From: Chloroflexota bacterium
Lineage (GTDB): Bacteria; Chloroflexota; Limnocylindria; P2-11E
NCBI GenBank assembly: GCA_005883625.1
Contig: VBDU01000073.1
Location: 106,893 to 170,892, forward strand
Reading direction: 5' to 3'
Length of the DNA: 64,000 nucleotides
Positions 1-8,847 of this stretch are shown one piece after another (position 1 is the first letter of the stretch; every line of letters starts with the position of its first letter). The notes beneath the pieces are model-generated. The model searched no databases. It was not told the origin of the DNA and saw only the letters and a list, made by a program, of their open reading frames with translations. A program made the translations under genes and the position numbers.

Positions 1-244
1 CGATGACGTCGTCCCGGATGTTCTGCTCGATCTCGGCGAGCTTGTCGAGCCGGGTGGTCAGCATGTGATAGTCGGCGATCAGCAGGAAGGTCTCGTATTC
101 GTCCTGCAGGCGCACGCGGTTCGCGAGGGTGCCGACGTAGTGGCCGACGTGCAGCTTGCCCGTCGGCCGGTCGCCCGTGAGGATGCGCTTCCGCATTTTC
201 TTCGCGGAAGCGTGTGCGGGCGCGACGGTGGCCTGGGCGCTCAT
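1..244 (-). CDS. trpS: Tryptophan--tRNA ligase, N-terminal part
   Basis: This is the N-terminal 81 residues of TrpS, which charges tRNA-Trp in the cytoplasm; the rest lies beyond the left edge. The class I signature is visible as [19 protein letters not shown] around residues 20-38, where GKLHVGH is the HIGH equivalent, followed by [19 protein letters not shown], typical of TrpS. The ATG start shares ATGA with the stop of the upstream hydrolase, so the two are probably co-transcribed. About 17 residues precede the conserved core, a slightly long N-terminus. Confidence 0.93.
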   Translation of the reverse strand, partial: MSAQATVAPAHASAKKMRKRILTGDRPTGKLHVGHYVGTLANRVRLQDEYETFLLIADYHMLTTRLDKLAEIEQNIRDDVI

Positions 245-873
245 GGGAGATGCGATGGTACCGCGAAGGCACGCGCGAGCTCATCGCAAACGAGGCGCAC
301 CGCCTCGTCGCGCTTGCCGATGAAGAAGTGCTCCGCATCGGGGACCACCGCGAGGCGCGCGTCGGGGAGCGCGGCCCGGAGCTCGTCCGCCTTTCCGAAC
401 TGGTCGTCCTCCGCGGCGACGACGAAGGTGCCCGCGGGCAGTCGCGGCGGCGGGAGCGGCCCCTGCTCGGGGTCGCGCAGCGGTAGCGCCACGAGCACGA
501 CAGCGTCCGCGCGCCCGCCTCGCTCGAGCCAGTCCGCGCTCATCCGCGCACCGAAGCTGTAGCCGACCAGGCCCAGGGGCAGCGCCGGGGCGAGCGAGCG
601 GCCGTGCCGGACCGCGGCGTCCATGTCCTCGACCTCGCGCTCGCCACCGGTGAACTCGCCGGCGCTCTCACCGGTGCCGCGGAAGTTGAACCGCAGTGCG
701 AGCCAGCCTCGCTCGGCGCACGCGCGCGCGATCTGCGCGATGAACGGATTGCGCATAGTCCCGCCGTGCGTGGGCAGCGGATGGGCGATGACGACGATCG
801 CGGTCGGCGGCAGGTCAGGAATCCGCATCGTGCCCTCAAGCCGCCCGTCGATCCGTTGCGCTTCTTCTCGCAC
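241..873 (-). CDS. Alpha/beta hydrolase (COG2945-like)
   Basis: This encodes 210 residues with a serine-hydrolase fold. It shows an [13 protein letters not shown] segment near residue 31, the FRGTGESAG oxyanion-region motif near residue 64, a nucleophile elbow GYSFGA with Ser near residue 106, and a C-terminal DAEHFF with the likely catalytic His. The pattern matches short cytosolic hydrolases annotated as dienelactone-hydrolase-like or COG2945; the substrate is unknown. Its stop overlaps the trpS start as ATGA, which makes a two-gene operon likely. Confidence 0.8.
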   Translation of the reverse strand: MREEAQRIDGRLEGTMRIPDLPPTAIVVIAHPLPTHGGTMRNPFIAQIARACAERGWLALRFNFRGTGESAGEFTGGEREVEDMDAAVRHGRSLAPALPLGLVGYSFGARMSADWLERGGRADAVVLVALPLRDPEQGPLPPPRLPAGTFVVAAEDDQFGKADELRAALPDARLAVVPDAEHFFIGKRDEAVRLVCDELARAFAVPSHLP

Positions 874-919
874 ATGCCCGAGTGTGCGTCAGGCGACCCG
901 CGGGTCCTGTCCCGGCTCC

Positions 920-1021
920 GAGGGTCTCTCGCTCCGCGCACCCTGCCCGTCCAGCACCTTCACGGGCCGCGCTCGTCGTCCGTGGACGGGTCCTGGGGCC
1001 CGCGCGTCGCGAGAGACCCTC
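920..1021. repeat. Long imperfect hairpin between S9 peptidase and hydrolase
   Basis: A 20-bp inverted repeat with 18 matches (920-939 against 1002-1021, starting GAGGGTCTCTCG) encloses a second inner pair, CCCGTCCA at 946-953 and TGGACGGG at 983-990. The whole can fold into a hairpin of about 100 nt. It occupies most of the 177-bp gap between the end of the S9 peptidase gene and the start of the hydrolase gene, both on the minus strand. There is no T-tract, so it is not a typical intrinsic terminator. Confidence 0.6.
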
Positions 1022-1050
1022 ATCGCCGTGCCACCCGCGGTCGCGCGCGA

Positions 1051-2829
1051 CTACACGGGCATGTGCTTTTGGAAGAACGCGACGACTCGCGGCCAGGCGT
1101 CGGCGCGGTTCTTCGCTTTCGCCAGACCGTGGCCTTCGTCGTCGTAGCGCAGATATTCCACAGGACGCCCGCGGGCGCGTTGCGCGGCGACGATCTGCTC
1201 GGCCTCCTCTATGGGCACGCGCGGGTCGTTCGCGCCGTGGATCACCATGAGCGGCGCGCGGATGCGCTCCTTGAAATTGATCGGTGAGATCGATTCGAGG
1301 AACTCCGCATCTCTCACGGGGTCGCCGTACTCCGCCGCTCGTAGCGGCCGACGCCATGCCGCGGTGCGCTCGAAGAAAGTCCGGAAGCTCGCGATGCCGA
1401 CGATGTCGACCGCCGCGGCCCAGTTGCGGTCCGGGCAGAACGTGATCGCGGCGAGCGTCATGAAGCCGCCGTAGGAGCCGCCGATGACGCCGATGCGATC
1501 GGCGGGCGCGAGAACGCTCTCGGCGAGCCACGCCGCGCCGGCGTCGAGATCCTTCACCGAATCCATCCGCAGCCGCACGTCGTCAAGCGACATGTAGGCA
1601 CGCCCGTACCCGCTCGAGCCGCGGACGTTCGGCTGCAGCACGTTGTACCCCGCCGCGGTGAGCGCGACCGTGAGCGGATTCCACAGCGGTCGCGCCTGGC
1701 CCTCGGGGCCGCCGTGGACCTGGATCACCGTCGGTCGCGCGCCCTTCGCCGCGCCGCGCGGGCGCAGCAGGAATCCCGGGATCGCCCGACCGTCGAACGA
1801 CTTCCACGACACCAGCTCGGCCTGCGGCAGCCCCTCGGCGAGGCCGCCCATCTGGGGCGGGACCGCGAGCTCGGCGTCGCGCCCAGCGCGGACGACGTAG
1901 ACCGCGGACGGCGCGTCGTAACGGGCCCAGGCGATCGCGAGCGTCCCGTCGGGCGCGAGGCCCAGGCTGTTGCCGATGAGGTCGGTCGCGAGATCGCCGG
2001 GCGGAAGACCGCCGACGACGCGATCCTCGCCGTCGAAGACGACGTGGACCTCGGACCGCCCGTCGACGTTCACGCCGTACGCGAACCGCGCGCCGGAGAC
2101 GTCGAGGTCCTCGATCTCGCGGTCACGCTCGACGACGTAGGCGAACGATCCGTCGAGCCCGACCCGGGCGACCCCCGCGAGGTCGCGGCCTCGGTCGGAG
2201 ACTGCGAGCACGCCGCCGTCGAACGCGTGCGCCGCGGCGTACATTGCCTGCGGCTCGTCGGGCGTGAGGCGCCGCGAGCTCCCCTCGGGCGCGACGAGCG
2301 TGAGGTGGTTGTGATCGCTGCGGTCGCGGTTCGTCGTCACAACGGCTCGCCCGTCGGGCAGCACCGTCGCGCGGAACCCCGTGCCGTCGTGACGGAAGAG
2401 CGCCTTTGGCTCGCCACCGCCGGCCGGGATCGCGTGCAGGTCGAAGTACCGCTCGTCCCGGAGATTCGCGAACGCGACGACCGATCGGCCGTCGCGGCCC
2501 CAGTCGACGAGATGGTGGATGCGGTCCGGGCGCGAGGTGAGCGGCCGGGGGCCGCTCCCGTCCGCGTTCACGACCCAGATCGTCCAGCGCTCGTTGCCGC
2601 CCTCGTCGGCGCCGTAGGCGATCCGCGACCCGTCGGGCGACACCCGGTACGCACCCACGCGGTCGCACTCGTAGCTGAGCCGCAGCGGGGGCCCGTCCCC
2701 TAAACGGAGGCTCCAGAGCTGCATCGTCCCTGTCAGGTCGGTGACGAAATAGAGCGTCCCGCCATCCGGAGAGAGCGCGACGCGCTGCGCTCCACGAGCG
2801 TCAAGGATCCGAGAGAGCGATGGGGGCAC
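1051..2829 (-). CDS. S9 family prolyl oligopeptidase / acylaminoacyl peptidase
   Basis: This is a 592-residue serine peptidase of the prolyl oligopeptidase clan, expected to cleave short peptides. The N-terminal half is a WD40-like beta-propeller with repeated S/A-PDG units (LSPDGGTLYF, VSPDGSRIAY, LAPDGTLAIA). The C-terminal half is the alpha/beta hydrolase domain with HGGPEGQ, the nucleophile motif GGSYGG (Ser452), HGANDPRVP (Asp535) and DEGHG (His567). I chose the GTG at 2829 because family homology begins just after it (PPSLSRILDARG) and an earlier start would overlap the divergent lipoprotein gene. No signal peptide is seen. Confidence 0.9.
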   Translation of the reverse strand: MPPSLSRILDARGAQRVALSPDGGTLYFVTDLTGTMQLWSLRLGDGPPLRLSYECDRVGAYRVSPDGSRIAYGADEGGNERWTIWVVNADGSGPRPLTSRPDRIHHLVDWGRDGRSVVAFANLRDERYFDLHAIPAGGGEPKALFRHDGTGFRATVLPDGRAVVTTNRDRSDHNHLTLVAPEGSSRRLTPDEPQAMYAAAHAFDGGVLAVSDRGRDLAGVARVGLDGSFAYVVERDREIEDLDVSGARFAYGVNVDGRSEVHVVFDGEDRVVGGLPPGDLATDLIGNSLGLAPDGTLAIAWARYDAPSAVYVVRAGRDAELAVPPQMGGLAEGLPQAELVSWKSFDGRAIPGFLLRPRGAAKGARPTVIQVHGGPEGQARPLWNPLTVALTAAGYNVLQPNVRGSSGYGRAYMSLDDVRLRMDSVKDLDAGAAWLAESVLAPADRIGVIGGSYGGFMTLAAITFCPDRNWAAAVDIVGIASFRTFFERTAAWRRPLRAAEYGDPVRDAEFLESISPINFKERIRAPLMVIHGANDPRVPIEEAEQIVAAQRARGRPVEYLRYDDEGHGLAKAKNRADAWPRVVAFFQKHMPV

Positions 2830-2858
2830 CGCGGGAGTCTGGCACGGCAGGGTGGACA

Positions 2859-3977
2859 ATGTCCGGCGTGGGTGGTCGCGGGGCGCTGGGGTTCGCCCTA
2901 GCGTCGCTCCTCCTCGGGGCATGTGCCAGCGCGTCGGTCCCGGTGCCGAGCCCGACGCGCAGCGCGCCCGGAATGACCGAGACCGTCGTCCAGTCGGGCC
3001 TCACGGTGCCGTGGGACATCGCGTTCGCCTCCGACGGGCGAATGGTCGTCACGGAGCGGCCGGGGTCCATCGACGTCTTCGCGTCGACGGCTCCGAACGC
3101 CAAGCGCATCGCGAGCGCGCAGGTCGCGGGCATCCGCGCGATGGGCGAGGCCGGGCTTCTTGGGGTCGCGCTCGATCCCGACTTCGCGACGAGCGGTCTG
3201 ATGTTCGTGTGCGCGTCGCGCATGGACGAGGGCGAATGGCGCGACCAGATCCTTCGGTACCGCCTCGATCGCGGGACCCTCGGCTTCGACGGCTATCTGC
3301 TGCGCGCCGGGATCCGCGCCGCCGGGATCCACAACGGCTGCCGGCTCCGCATCGGTCCGGACGGAAAGGTCTGGGTCGCGACCGGCGATGGCGGCGTCCC
3401 CGCGAAGGCGCAGGACCCGACCTCGTTCAACGGGAAGGTGCTCCGGCTCAACCTCGACGGCTCGGTGCCGTCGGACAACCCGGTCCTCCACGGCGCGACG
3501 GAACGCACCGCGGTCTACGCGCTCGGCCTGCGCAGCCCGAGCGGGCTGACGTTCCAGCCCCAGACCGGCACGCCGTTCGTCGTCGACGCCGGGGAGATGA
3601 CGAACGACGAGATCGACGAGGTCTACGCGGGCGCGAACTTCGGCTGGCCGATGCTCTCGGGCAACGGCGGCGAAGGCCGCGGTTTCGCCGACCCGCTGTG
3701 GACCTCGGGCACGACGACGTACGGGGTCGCCGGCGCGGCGTTCGTGAGCGGTGACGATTGGGGCAGCTGGTCCAACTCGCTCTTCGTCGCGACGCTCAAG
3801 GAGCAGGACCTTCGTCGGTTCAACGTCGACGGCATGCGCGTGATGCCCAAAGAGGTCCTGCTTGATCAGCGGTACGGCCGCCTCCGCACGCTTGTCGTCG
3901 GACCCGACGGCGCGCTCTACGTCACGACGAGCAACGGCACGGCCGATCGGATCATCCGCCTCACGCCCACCCGCTAG
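2859..3977 (+). CDS. PQQ-type glucose/sorbosone dehydrogenase-like lipoprotein
   Basis: The 372-residue product begins with a lipoprotein signal (ALASLLLGAC, lipobox cysteine near residue 23), so it is anchored on the outer face of the membrane. The rest is the six-bladed propeller of soluble quinoprotein sugar dehydrogenases: VPWDIAFASDGRMVVTERPG, GEAGLLGVALDPDF, HNGCRLRIGPDGKVWVATGD and NFGWPMLSGN. Compared with its paralog at 10315-12207, the GHRNPQGL motif has become GLRSPSGL and the SEHAHYTDG region VDAGEMTND, so cofactor or substrate binding may differ. The downstream ATG was chosen because the signal peptide follows it. Substrate unknown. Confidence 0.85.
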   Translation: MSGVGGRGALGFALASLLLGACASASVPVPSPTRSAPGMTETVVQSGLTVPWDIAFASDGRMVVTERPGSIDVFASTAPNAKRIASAQVAGIRAMGEAGLLGVALDPDFATSGLMFVCASRMDEGEWRDQILRYRLDRGTLGFDGYLLRAGIRAAGIHNGCRLRIGPDGKVWVATGDGGVPAKAQDPTSFNGKVLRLNLDGSVPSDNPVLHGATERTAVYALGLRSPSGLTFQPQTGTPFVVDAGEMTNDEIDEVYAGANFGWPMLSGNGGEGRGFADPLWTSGTTTYGVAGAAFVSGDDWGSWSNSLFVATLKEQDLRRFNVDGMRVMPKEVLLDQRYGRLRTLVVGPDGALYVTTSNGTADRIIRLTPTR

Positions 3978-4828
3978 CGCCGCGCGAAGCGCCCGTCCGG
4001 ACATGGACGGACCTCTCCGCTGATCACAAGACGCGCGAGCGTCTGAGCGAGCGCGGGGGCCGCGAGGCCGAGGCGTTTCGCGAGGGCGTCGGGATCGAGC
4101 GGTGACGCGGCCAGGGCATCGAGGATGCGCCCCGTGTCGCCGTCCGTTCGGCGCACCGCGCCGTCCGACGCGAGGCCGAGCGACGCGAGGAGCATCTCCG
4201 CTCCGGTGAGCGCTCGCGCCTCGCCGCTCGCGATGAGCGCGTTCGACCCCGCGCACGCCGCCACCCCGATCGGGCCCGGCACCGCGTAGAGCGGACGCCG
4301 AAGCCGGCGCGCTTCGGCCGCCGTGATGAGCGCTCCCGAGTCCGAGGGTGCCTCCACGACGATCACGACCTCGGCGAGGGCCGCGATCGTCGCGTTGCGC
4401 CGCGCGAACGTCCAGTCCTTCGCCGGCGCGTCGGGTGGGTACTCCGCGATCAACGCGCCGGCCCGGACGATCTCGGCCGCGAGACGCCGGCGCCGCGCAT
4501 TCGTACGCGCGAGGTACGCGGCGATGCCCTGACCAAGCACGGCGACGGTGCGCCCGCGCTCGAGCGCGCCCTCGTGGGCCGCACTGTCGATGCCCTGCGC
4601 GAGCCCGGAGACGACGACGATCCCCGCCGCGGCGGCCGCGGCCGCGAGCTCGCGGGCGACGCGGAGGCCGTATCCGGTGGCGCGGCGCGTGCCGACGATG
4701 CTCACCGCCCGTTCGAGCGGCACCGCGATCTCGCCACGGACCCAGAGCGGATCCGGCGGATGGGCGAGGTCGAGGAGCCGCGGCGGATAGCGCGGATCGG
4801 CGGGGCCGATCGCGATCGCGGCGCTCAC
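3974..4828 (-). CDS. dprA: DNA-processing protein DprA
   Basis: This 284-residue DprA/Smf protein loads RecA onto incoming single-stranded DNA during natural transformation. It has the Rossmann-like core: VSIVGTRRATGYG near residue 48, VVSGLAQGIDSAAHEGAL, VAVLGQGI, and GALITAAEARRLRRPLYAVPGP. A short winged-helix (DML1-like) domain ends the protein. The GTG start overlaps the comM stop (GTGA), so comM and dprA form a translationally coupled pair, both linked to DNA uptake. The 3' end overlaps the convergent lipoprotein gene by 4 nt. The N-terminal SAM-like domain of many DprA proteins is absent. Confidence 0.93.
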   Translation of the reverse strand: MSAAIAIGPADPRYPPRLLDLAHPPDPLWVRGEIAVPLERAVSIVGTRRATGYGLRVARELAAAAAAAGIVVVSGLAQGIDSAAHEGALERGRTVAVLGQGIAAYLARTNARRRRLAAEIVRAGALIAEYPPDAPAKDWTFARRNATIAALAEVVIVVEAPSDSGALITAAEARRLRRPLYAVPGPIGVAACAGSNALIASGEARALTGAEMLLASLGLASDGAVRRTDGDTGRILDALAASPLDPDALAKRLGLAAPALAQTLARLVISGEVRPCPDGRFARR

Positions 4829-6321
4829 GCCCGCATGAGCAGGGCGACCGCCACGTCGTCCGCGCGGATCTGGTCGGAGCCGGCGAGGTCCGCGACCGTG
4901 CGCGCGACGCGCAGCAGCCGGTGGTAGCCGCGCGCCGAGAGACGCCGTTCGCGGATCGCCGCTCCGAGCAGCGTCTCGCCGTCGTCGTCGACGCGACACC
5001 AGCGCCGGATGTCCGCGACCGTGAGCTCGGCGTTCGTGCGCCGCGCGGTCCCGACCAGCCGCGCCGCCATGCGCTCGCGCGCCGCGAGGACGCGACCGCG
5101 GACCGTCGCCGAGCTCTCGCGGCCCTCGTCGCGCAGGCGCTCGTACGGCACGCGCGGGACGTTCACGCGCAGGTCGATCCGATCGAGGAGCGGCCCCGAG
5201 AGCCGCCCGCGGTAGCGCTCGACCGCGTCCGGAAGGCAGCGGCACTCGACCGCCGGGTCGCCGAGGTGGCCGCACGGGCAGGGGTTCATCGCTGCGACCA
5301 GGAGGAACCGCGCCGGATACGTCGCCGCGCCGCCGGCACGCGAGATCGTGATCGACCGCTCCTCAAGCGGCTCGCGCAGCGTGTCGAGCACAGACGGCGA
5401 GAACTCCGCGAGCTCGTCCAAAAATAAGACGCCGCAATGCGCGAGGCTCACCTCGCCGGGCCGCGGCGGCGACCCGCCGCCGACGAGCGCGAGCGGCGAC
5501 GCGGTGTGGTGCGGCGCACGGAACGGCCGCGAGCGGAGCAACGGGTGCCGTGGGTCCACGAGACCGGCCACGCTGTGCACCGCGCTCGCGGCAAGCGCCT
5601 CGTCGTGGTCAAGCGGCGGAAGGAGCGAGGGCAGCGCCCGAGCGAGCATGGTCTTCCCCGTCCCCGGCGGGCCGACGAGCAGCAGGCTGTGCGCGCCCGC
5701 GGCCGCGATCTCGAGGGCGCGCTTCGGCGTCTCCTGTCCGGCGATGTCGGCGAGGTCGACGGCGGGGCGCTCCGGCGGGGCCGGGGCCGGAGCGACGGTC
5801 GGCGCGACGCGCGCGCTCCCGGCGACGTGGTCGACCGCCTCGCGGAGCGAGCCGAACCCGTACGCATCGGCGCCGCAGGCCGCGGCCTCGCCGGCGTTCG
5901 CGCTCGCGAGGAGCGCGGCGGCGATGCCTCGGGCGAGCGCGTGGCGGACCCGCGGCATCGTGCCCCGCACCGGACGGAGCGCGCCATCGAGCGCGAGCTC
6001 GCCGAGGCAGAGCGCCTCCACGTCGACGGCGAGCTGGCCGCTCGCGCGCAGGATCCCGAGCGCGATCGCCAGGTCGAAGCCTGTGCCTTCCTTGCGCCGC
6101 TCGGCCGGCGCGAGGTTCACGGTCACGCGGCGGAGCGGGAACTCGTAGCCCGAATTGCGGATCGCCGCGCGCACGCGCTCACGCGCCTCCTGCACCGCGG
6201 CGTCGGGAAGGCCGACGACGACGAACGCGGGCAGCCCGTTGGCGACGTCGACCTCGACCGTGACGAGCGCGGTCTCGAGTCCCCAGAGAGCGCACGCCCA
6301 CACGCGCGCGACGGCGCGCAC
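4825..6321 (-). CDS. comM: YifB/ComM family Mg-chelatase-like AAA+ ATPase
   Basis: A 498-residue ComM-type helicase, which in transforming bacteria promotes branch migration during recombination of incoming DNA. It has the N-terminal Lon-protease-like fold (ANGLPAFVVVGLPDAAVQE, VNLAPAERRKEGTGFDL), a Walker A VGPPGTGKTMLARALP, Walker B VLFLDELAEF, a Cys-rich insert NPCPCGHLGDPAVECRC, and a C-terminal Mg_chelatase_C region. The GTG at 6321 was chosen because family homology (ARVWACALWGLE) begins at once and a GAGGT lies just upstream. It overlaps dprA by 4 nt. Confidence 0.93.
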   Translation of the reverse strand: MRAVARVWACALWGLETALVTVEVDVANGLPAFVVVGLPDAAVQEARERVRAAIRNSGYEFPLRRVTVNLAPAERRKEGTGFDLAIALGILRASGQLAVDVEALCLGELALDGALRPVRGTMPRVRHALARGIAAALLASANAGEAAACGADAYGFGSLREAVDHVAGSARVAPTVAPAPAPPERPAVDLADIAGQETPKRALEIAAAGAHSLLLVGPPGTGKTMLARALPSLLPPLDHDEALAASAVHSVAGLVDPRHPLLRSRPFRAPHHTASPLALVGGGSPPRPGEVSLAHCGVLFLDELAEFSPSVLDTLREPLEERSITISRAGGAATYPARFLLVAAMNPCPCGHLGDPAVECRCLPDAVERYRGRLSGPLLDRIDLRVNVPRVPYERLRDEGRESSATVRGRVLAARERMAARLVGTARRTNAELTVADIRRWCRVDDDGETLLGAAIRERRLSARGYHRLLRVARTVADLAGSDQIRADDVAVALLMRA

Positions 6322-6420
6322 TTTGACCTCGGGGGTCGGGGAGCGCGACTCCCCGATGACGTCCGTCGCGATGGGAGCACGGTCGCGCACTCGACGACGC
6401 GGGAGCGATAGGAGCCACGG

Positions 6421-6438
6421 TCGGTACCGCGGTACCGA
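6421..6438. promoter_or_regulatory. 18-bp perfect palindrome in the comM/lipoprotein divergent gap
   Basis: TCGGTACCGCGGTACCGA reads identically on both strands. It lies in the 203-bp gap between divergent comM and the solute-binding lipoprotein gene, where a dimeric regulator could control either gene. The core resembles part of a T-box (GGTACCGCGG), but no terminator or leader structure accompanies it, so I treat it only as a candidate operator. The rest of the gap shows no clear promoter hexamers. Confidence 0.35.
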
Positions 6439-6524
6439 AGTCGCTTGGAGCCCGGAGTAGTGTTGCGGCCGCACAGGGAAGGGACGTCGGGCCCCGCTCG
6501 TCGCGGGTCCGACAGGGGAACGGC

Positions 6525-7358
6525 ATGCGGTCAGCGGTCATCGTCCTCGGTGTGGGGCTCTCGATCGTCGTGGCAAGCTGCGCGAGCGCACCGGCCACGC
6601 CAGCGACCCCGTCCTCCGCGCCGACCGCGGCTGCGAAGGCCGCGCCCGTGCCCGCCGACATCGCGCGCGCGGGGGTGATCACAGTCGGTATTCCGGCGAA
6701 TCCCAACCTCATGACCGGCAAGGATGCGAACGGGCTGCCCCAGGGCGTCGCACCCGATCTCATCAACGCGCTCGCCACGCGCATGGGCGTGAAGCTCGTC
6801 TGGGCGGATCTAACGGACGGTGCGAAGGCCGTCCAAAACATCCAGTCCGGGGCCTGGGACATAGCGCTCGCAAGCCCTGACGCCGCCGGAACGGAGTCCC
6901 TCGCATTCGTCGGCTACCTCGAGATCGATCACACGCTCCTCGTTCCCGGCACGTCGGCGATCAGGTCGTTCGCCGACGCGGACAAGCCCGGACTCAAGAT
7001 CTGGGTGCAGCGCGGAGCGCCTGTCGAGCGGACCCTCACGCGCGCGGTGAAGTCCGCGACGATCGTCCTCAAAGAGCCGTGGCTAACGGTCGCGGCGTTC
7101 CAGGCGGACCTCAAAGCGGGCGGCTGGGACGCGTACGCGCAGAACCGTCAGGGCCTGTTGTTCATCAGCAGGGATTTCGCCGGCACACGCGTCATCGACG
7201 ATCGGTTCGGGGCGACGACCCAGTCGCTCGGCGTCAAGAAGGAGCGTGCCGAGCTCGTCGCCTATCTGAATGACTTCATGGTCGAGGCGAAATACTCCGG
7301 CCTCATCAAGAGGTCGATCGAGACCTTCAAGATCCAGGGCGTGCAGCCGGCCCCGTAG
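6525..7358 (+). CDS. Family 3 solute-binding lipoprotein
   Basis: The 277-residue product has a lipoprotein signal (LSIVVASC, cysteine near residue 19), an Ala/Pro/Thr-rich linker to about residue 42, and then a periplasmic-binding-protein fold of the amino-acid (SBP_bac_3) type: GVITVGIPANPNL, GVAPDLINALATRMGVKLVW and GAWDIALASPDAAG. It probably binds a small polar solute outside the cell. No ABC permease or ATPase is adjacent, so it is an orphan binding protein. An AGGGGAA lies just before the ATG. Confidence 0.8.
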   Translation: MRSAVIVLGVGLSIVVASCASAPATPATPSSAPTAAAKAAPVPADIARAGVITVGIPANPNLMTGKDANGLPQGVAPDLINALATRMGVKLVWADLTDGAKAVQNIQSGAWDIALASPDAAGTESLAFVGYLEIDHTLLVPGTSAIRSFADADKPGLKIWVQRGAPVERTLTRAVKSATIVLKEPWLTVAAFQADLKAGGWDAYAQNRQGLLFISRDFAGTRVIDDRFGATTQSLGVKKERAELVAYLNDFMVEAKYSGLIKRSIETFKIQGVQPAP

Positions 7359-7374
7359 GTCACACTAGCCGGCG

Positions 7375-8847
7375 TTGAGCTGGCGGGTGGCGCTCGCGCT
7401 GTTCGTCCTCGGCCTCGCGACCCGCCTTCCGTTCGCGACGACCAATCTCTACGCACATGACTCCGTGCTGTACCTGCGCGGCATGGAGCGCTTCGATCCG
7501 CTCGACCAGCGGCCGCAGCCTCCGGGCTACCTCTACTACGTGCTCCTCCTCCGTGGGGTGGACCTGTTCACGCACGACCCGAACCGCGCGATGACCTTGG
7601 TCAGCGCGTTCGCCGCCGCGCTGGCGGTCGCGCTGATCTACTTGCTCGCGGCGCGCCTCTACGAAGAGCGGACGGCGCGGGTGAGCGCGCTCTTCCTCCT
7701 CACCGCGGTGACGTTCTGGGCGTACGGCGGGGTCGCCTATCCGTACACGCTCCTCGCGGCGCTCTCGATCGCCTGCGCGCTCCTCTTCTGGCGCGCGCTC
7801 GACCACCATGCGACCCGTACGCGTCGCGGCGCCGCTCTCGTCGTCGCGTCGGCGGCGTGGGGCCTCGCGGTCGGCTTCCGCTCGGACCTGGCGATCTTCC
7901 TCGCGCCCCTCTGGTTGCTCGCCGCCGCGCGCGCGACCGCCGCGATCGCCGCTCTCGCCGCGCTCGTCACCTTCGCGCTCGGCGCCGCCTGGTACGGCGC
8001 CAGTGCGCTTGCGGACGGCGGGATCGCGCGCTTCACCGAGGCGCTCCGCGAGCAGTCGAGCTTCGTCGAGGAGCGCTACAGCGTCTTTGCCAACGGCCCC
8101 ATCGCGATCGACCAGAACGGCTACGACCTCGCGCGCTTCCTCGGTCGCGGTCTGTACTTCCTCATCCCACTGGTCGCGGTCACCTTGCTTTGGGGCGAGG
8201 CCCGCCGTGTCGAGCTGCGCGATCGCTGGCGCACCGGCTTCCTCGCGCTCTGGACGTTCGCGCCGCTCCCCTTCTATCTCTTCGTCCACGTCGGCGAATA
8301 CGGCTACGTCTTCTCGATGCTGCCGGGCCTCTCCGTCATCGCCGCGCGCGGCGCCATCGCGCTCGCGAAGGGGCTCCGCCGGCCCCGCTCCCTCCGCTGG
8401 CTGGTCGCGGGCGTGGCGCTCGGAAACGCGGCGATCTTCCTGTTGAGCGACGCGCCGATCTCAGCGCGCGACATCTCCCGGCATGACCACGGCATCGACG
8501 AAAAGATCGCGTACCTCTCGACGTTCGCTCCCGAGACGACCTCCGTCGTCACCGCGTACGACACGTTGCTCGTCGAGCACTACCTCAAGGGCTTGCCCGT
8601 GCTCCCGTACGACCCGGCGGGTCATCCAGGCTTCACGCGGCCGCTCGCCTGTGCTGCCTCCCCGCCGCCGATGCCCTGCTCCGGCGACACCGTCGACGTC
8701 GTCCTCTGGGACGACACCCTCCGTCCCGAAGGGCCGGGCTGGCAGGAGGTGCCGATGCCGCACGGCGCACGCCTGCGGATCGCGCGCGTCCCGCGCGCGT
8801 CGTCGTTACGTGTGAGCGAAGGCCTCGGCGTGGCCATCATCCGCTAG
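7375..8847 (+). CDS. GT-C type (family 39-like) membrane glycosyltransferase
   Basis: A 490-residue integral membrane protein with about ten hydrophobic segments. The first extracellular loop carries YAHDSVLYLRGMERF, where the Asp matches the catalytic aspartate of GT-C enzymes that use polyprenyl-phosphate sugars (PMT/ArnT/GT39). RPQPPGYLYY nearby is also typical. The last 120 residues form a soluble domain. It follows the lipoprotein gene by 16 nt and may be co-transcribed. The TTG start is used; a GTG four codons later (7387) is equally possible. Acceptor unknown. Confidence 0.7.
   Translation: MSWRVALALFVLGLATRLPFATTNLYAHDSVLYLRGMERFDPLDQRPQPPGYLYYVLLLRGVDLFTHDPNRAMTLVSAFAAALAVALIYLLAARLYEERTARVSALFLLTAVTFWAYGGVAYPYTLLAALSIACALLFWRALDHHATRTRRGAALVVASAAWGLAVGFRSDLAIFLAPLWLLAAARATAAIAALAALVTFALGAAWYGASALADGGIARFTEALREQSSFVEERYSVFANGPIAIDQNGYDLARFLGRGLYFLIPLVAVTLLWGEARRVELRDRWRTGFLALWTFAPLPFYLFVHVGEYGYVFSMLPGLSVIAARGAIALAKGLRRPRSLRWLVAGVALGNAAIFLLSDAPISARDISRHDHGIDEKIAYLSTFAPETTSVVTAYDTLLVEHYLKGLPVLPYDPAGHPGFTRPLACAASPPPMPCSGDTVDVVLWDDTLRPEGPGWQEVPMPHGARLRIARVPRASSLRVSEGLGVAIIR

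Noticed and set aside
2820-2858. An upstream start for the sugar dehydrogenase lipoprotein
   Set aside because: It would put 13 residues before the signal peptide and overlap the divergent S9 peptidase start.
6421-6438. A T-box-like GGTACCGCGG upstream of the solute-binding lipoprotein gene
   Set aside because: There is no terminator, no antiterminator stem and no aminoacyl-tRNA or amino-acid gene with it; it is better described as a palindrome.
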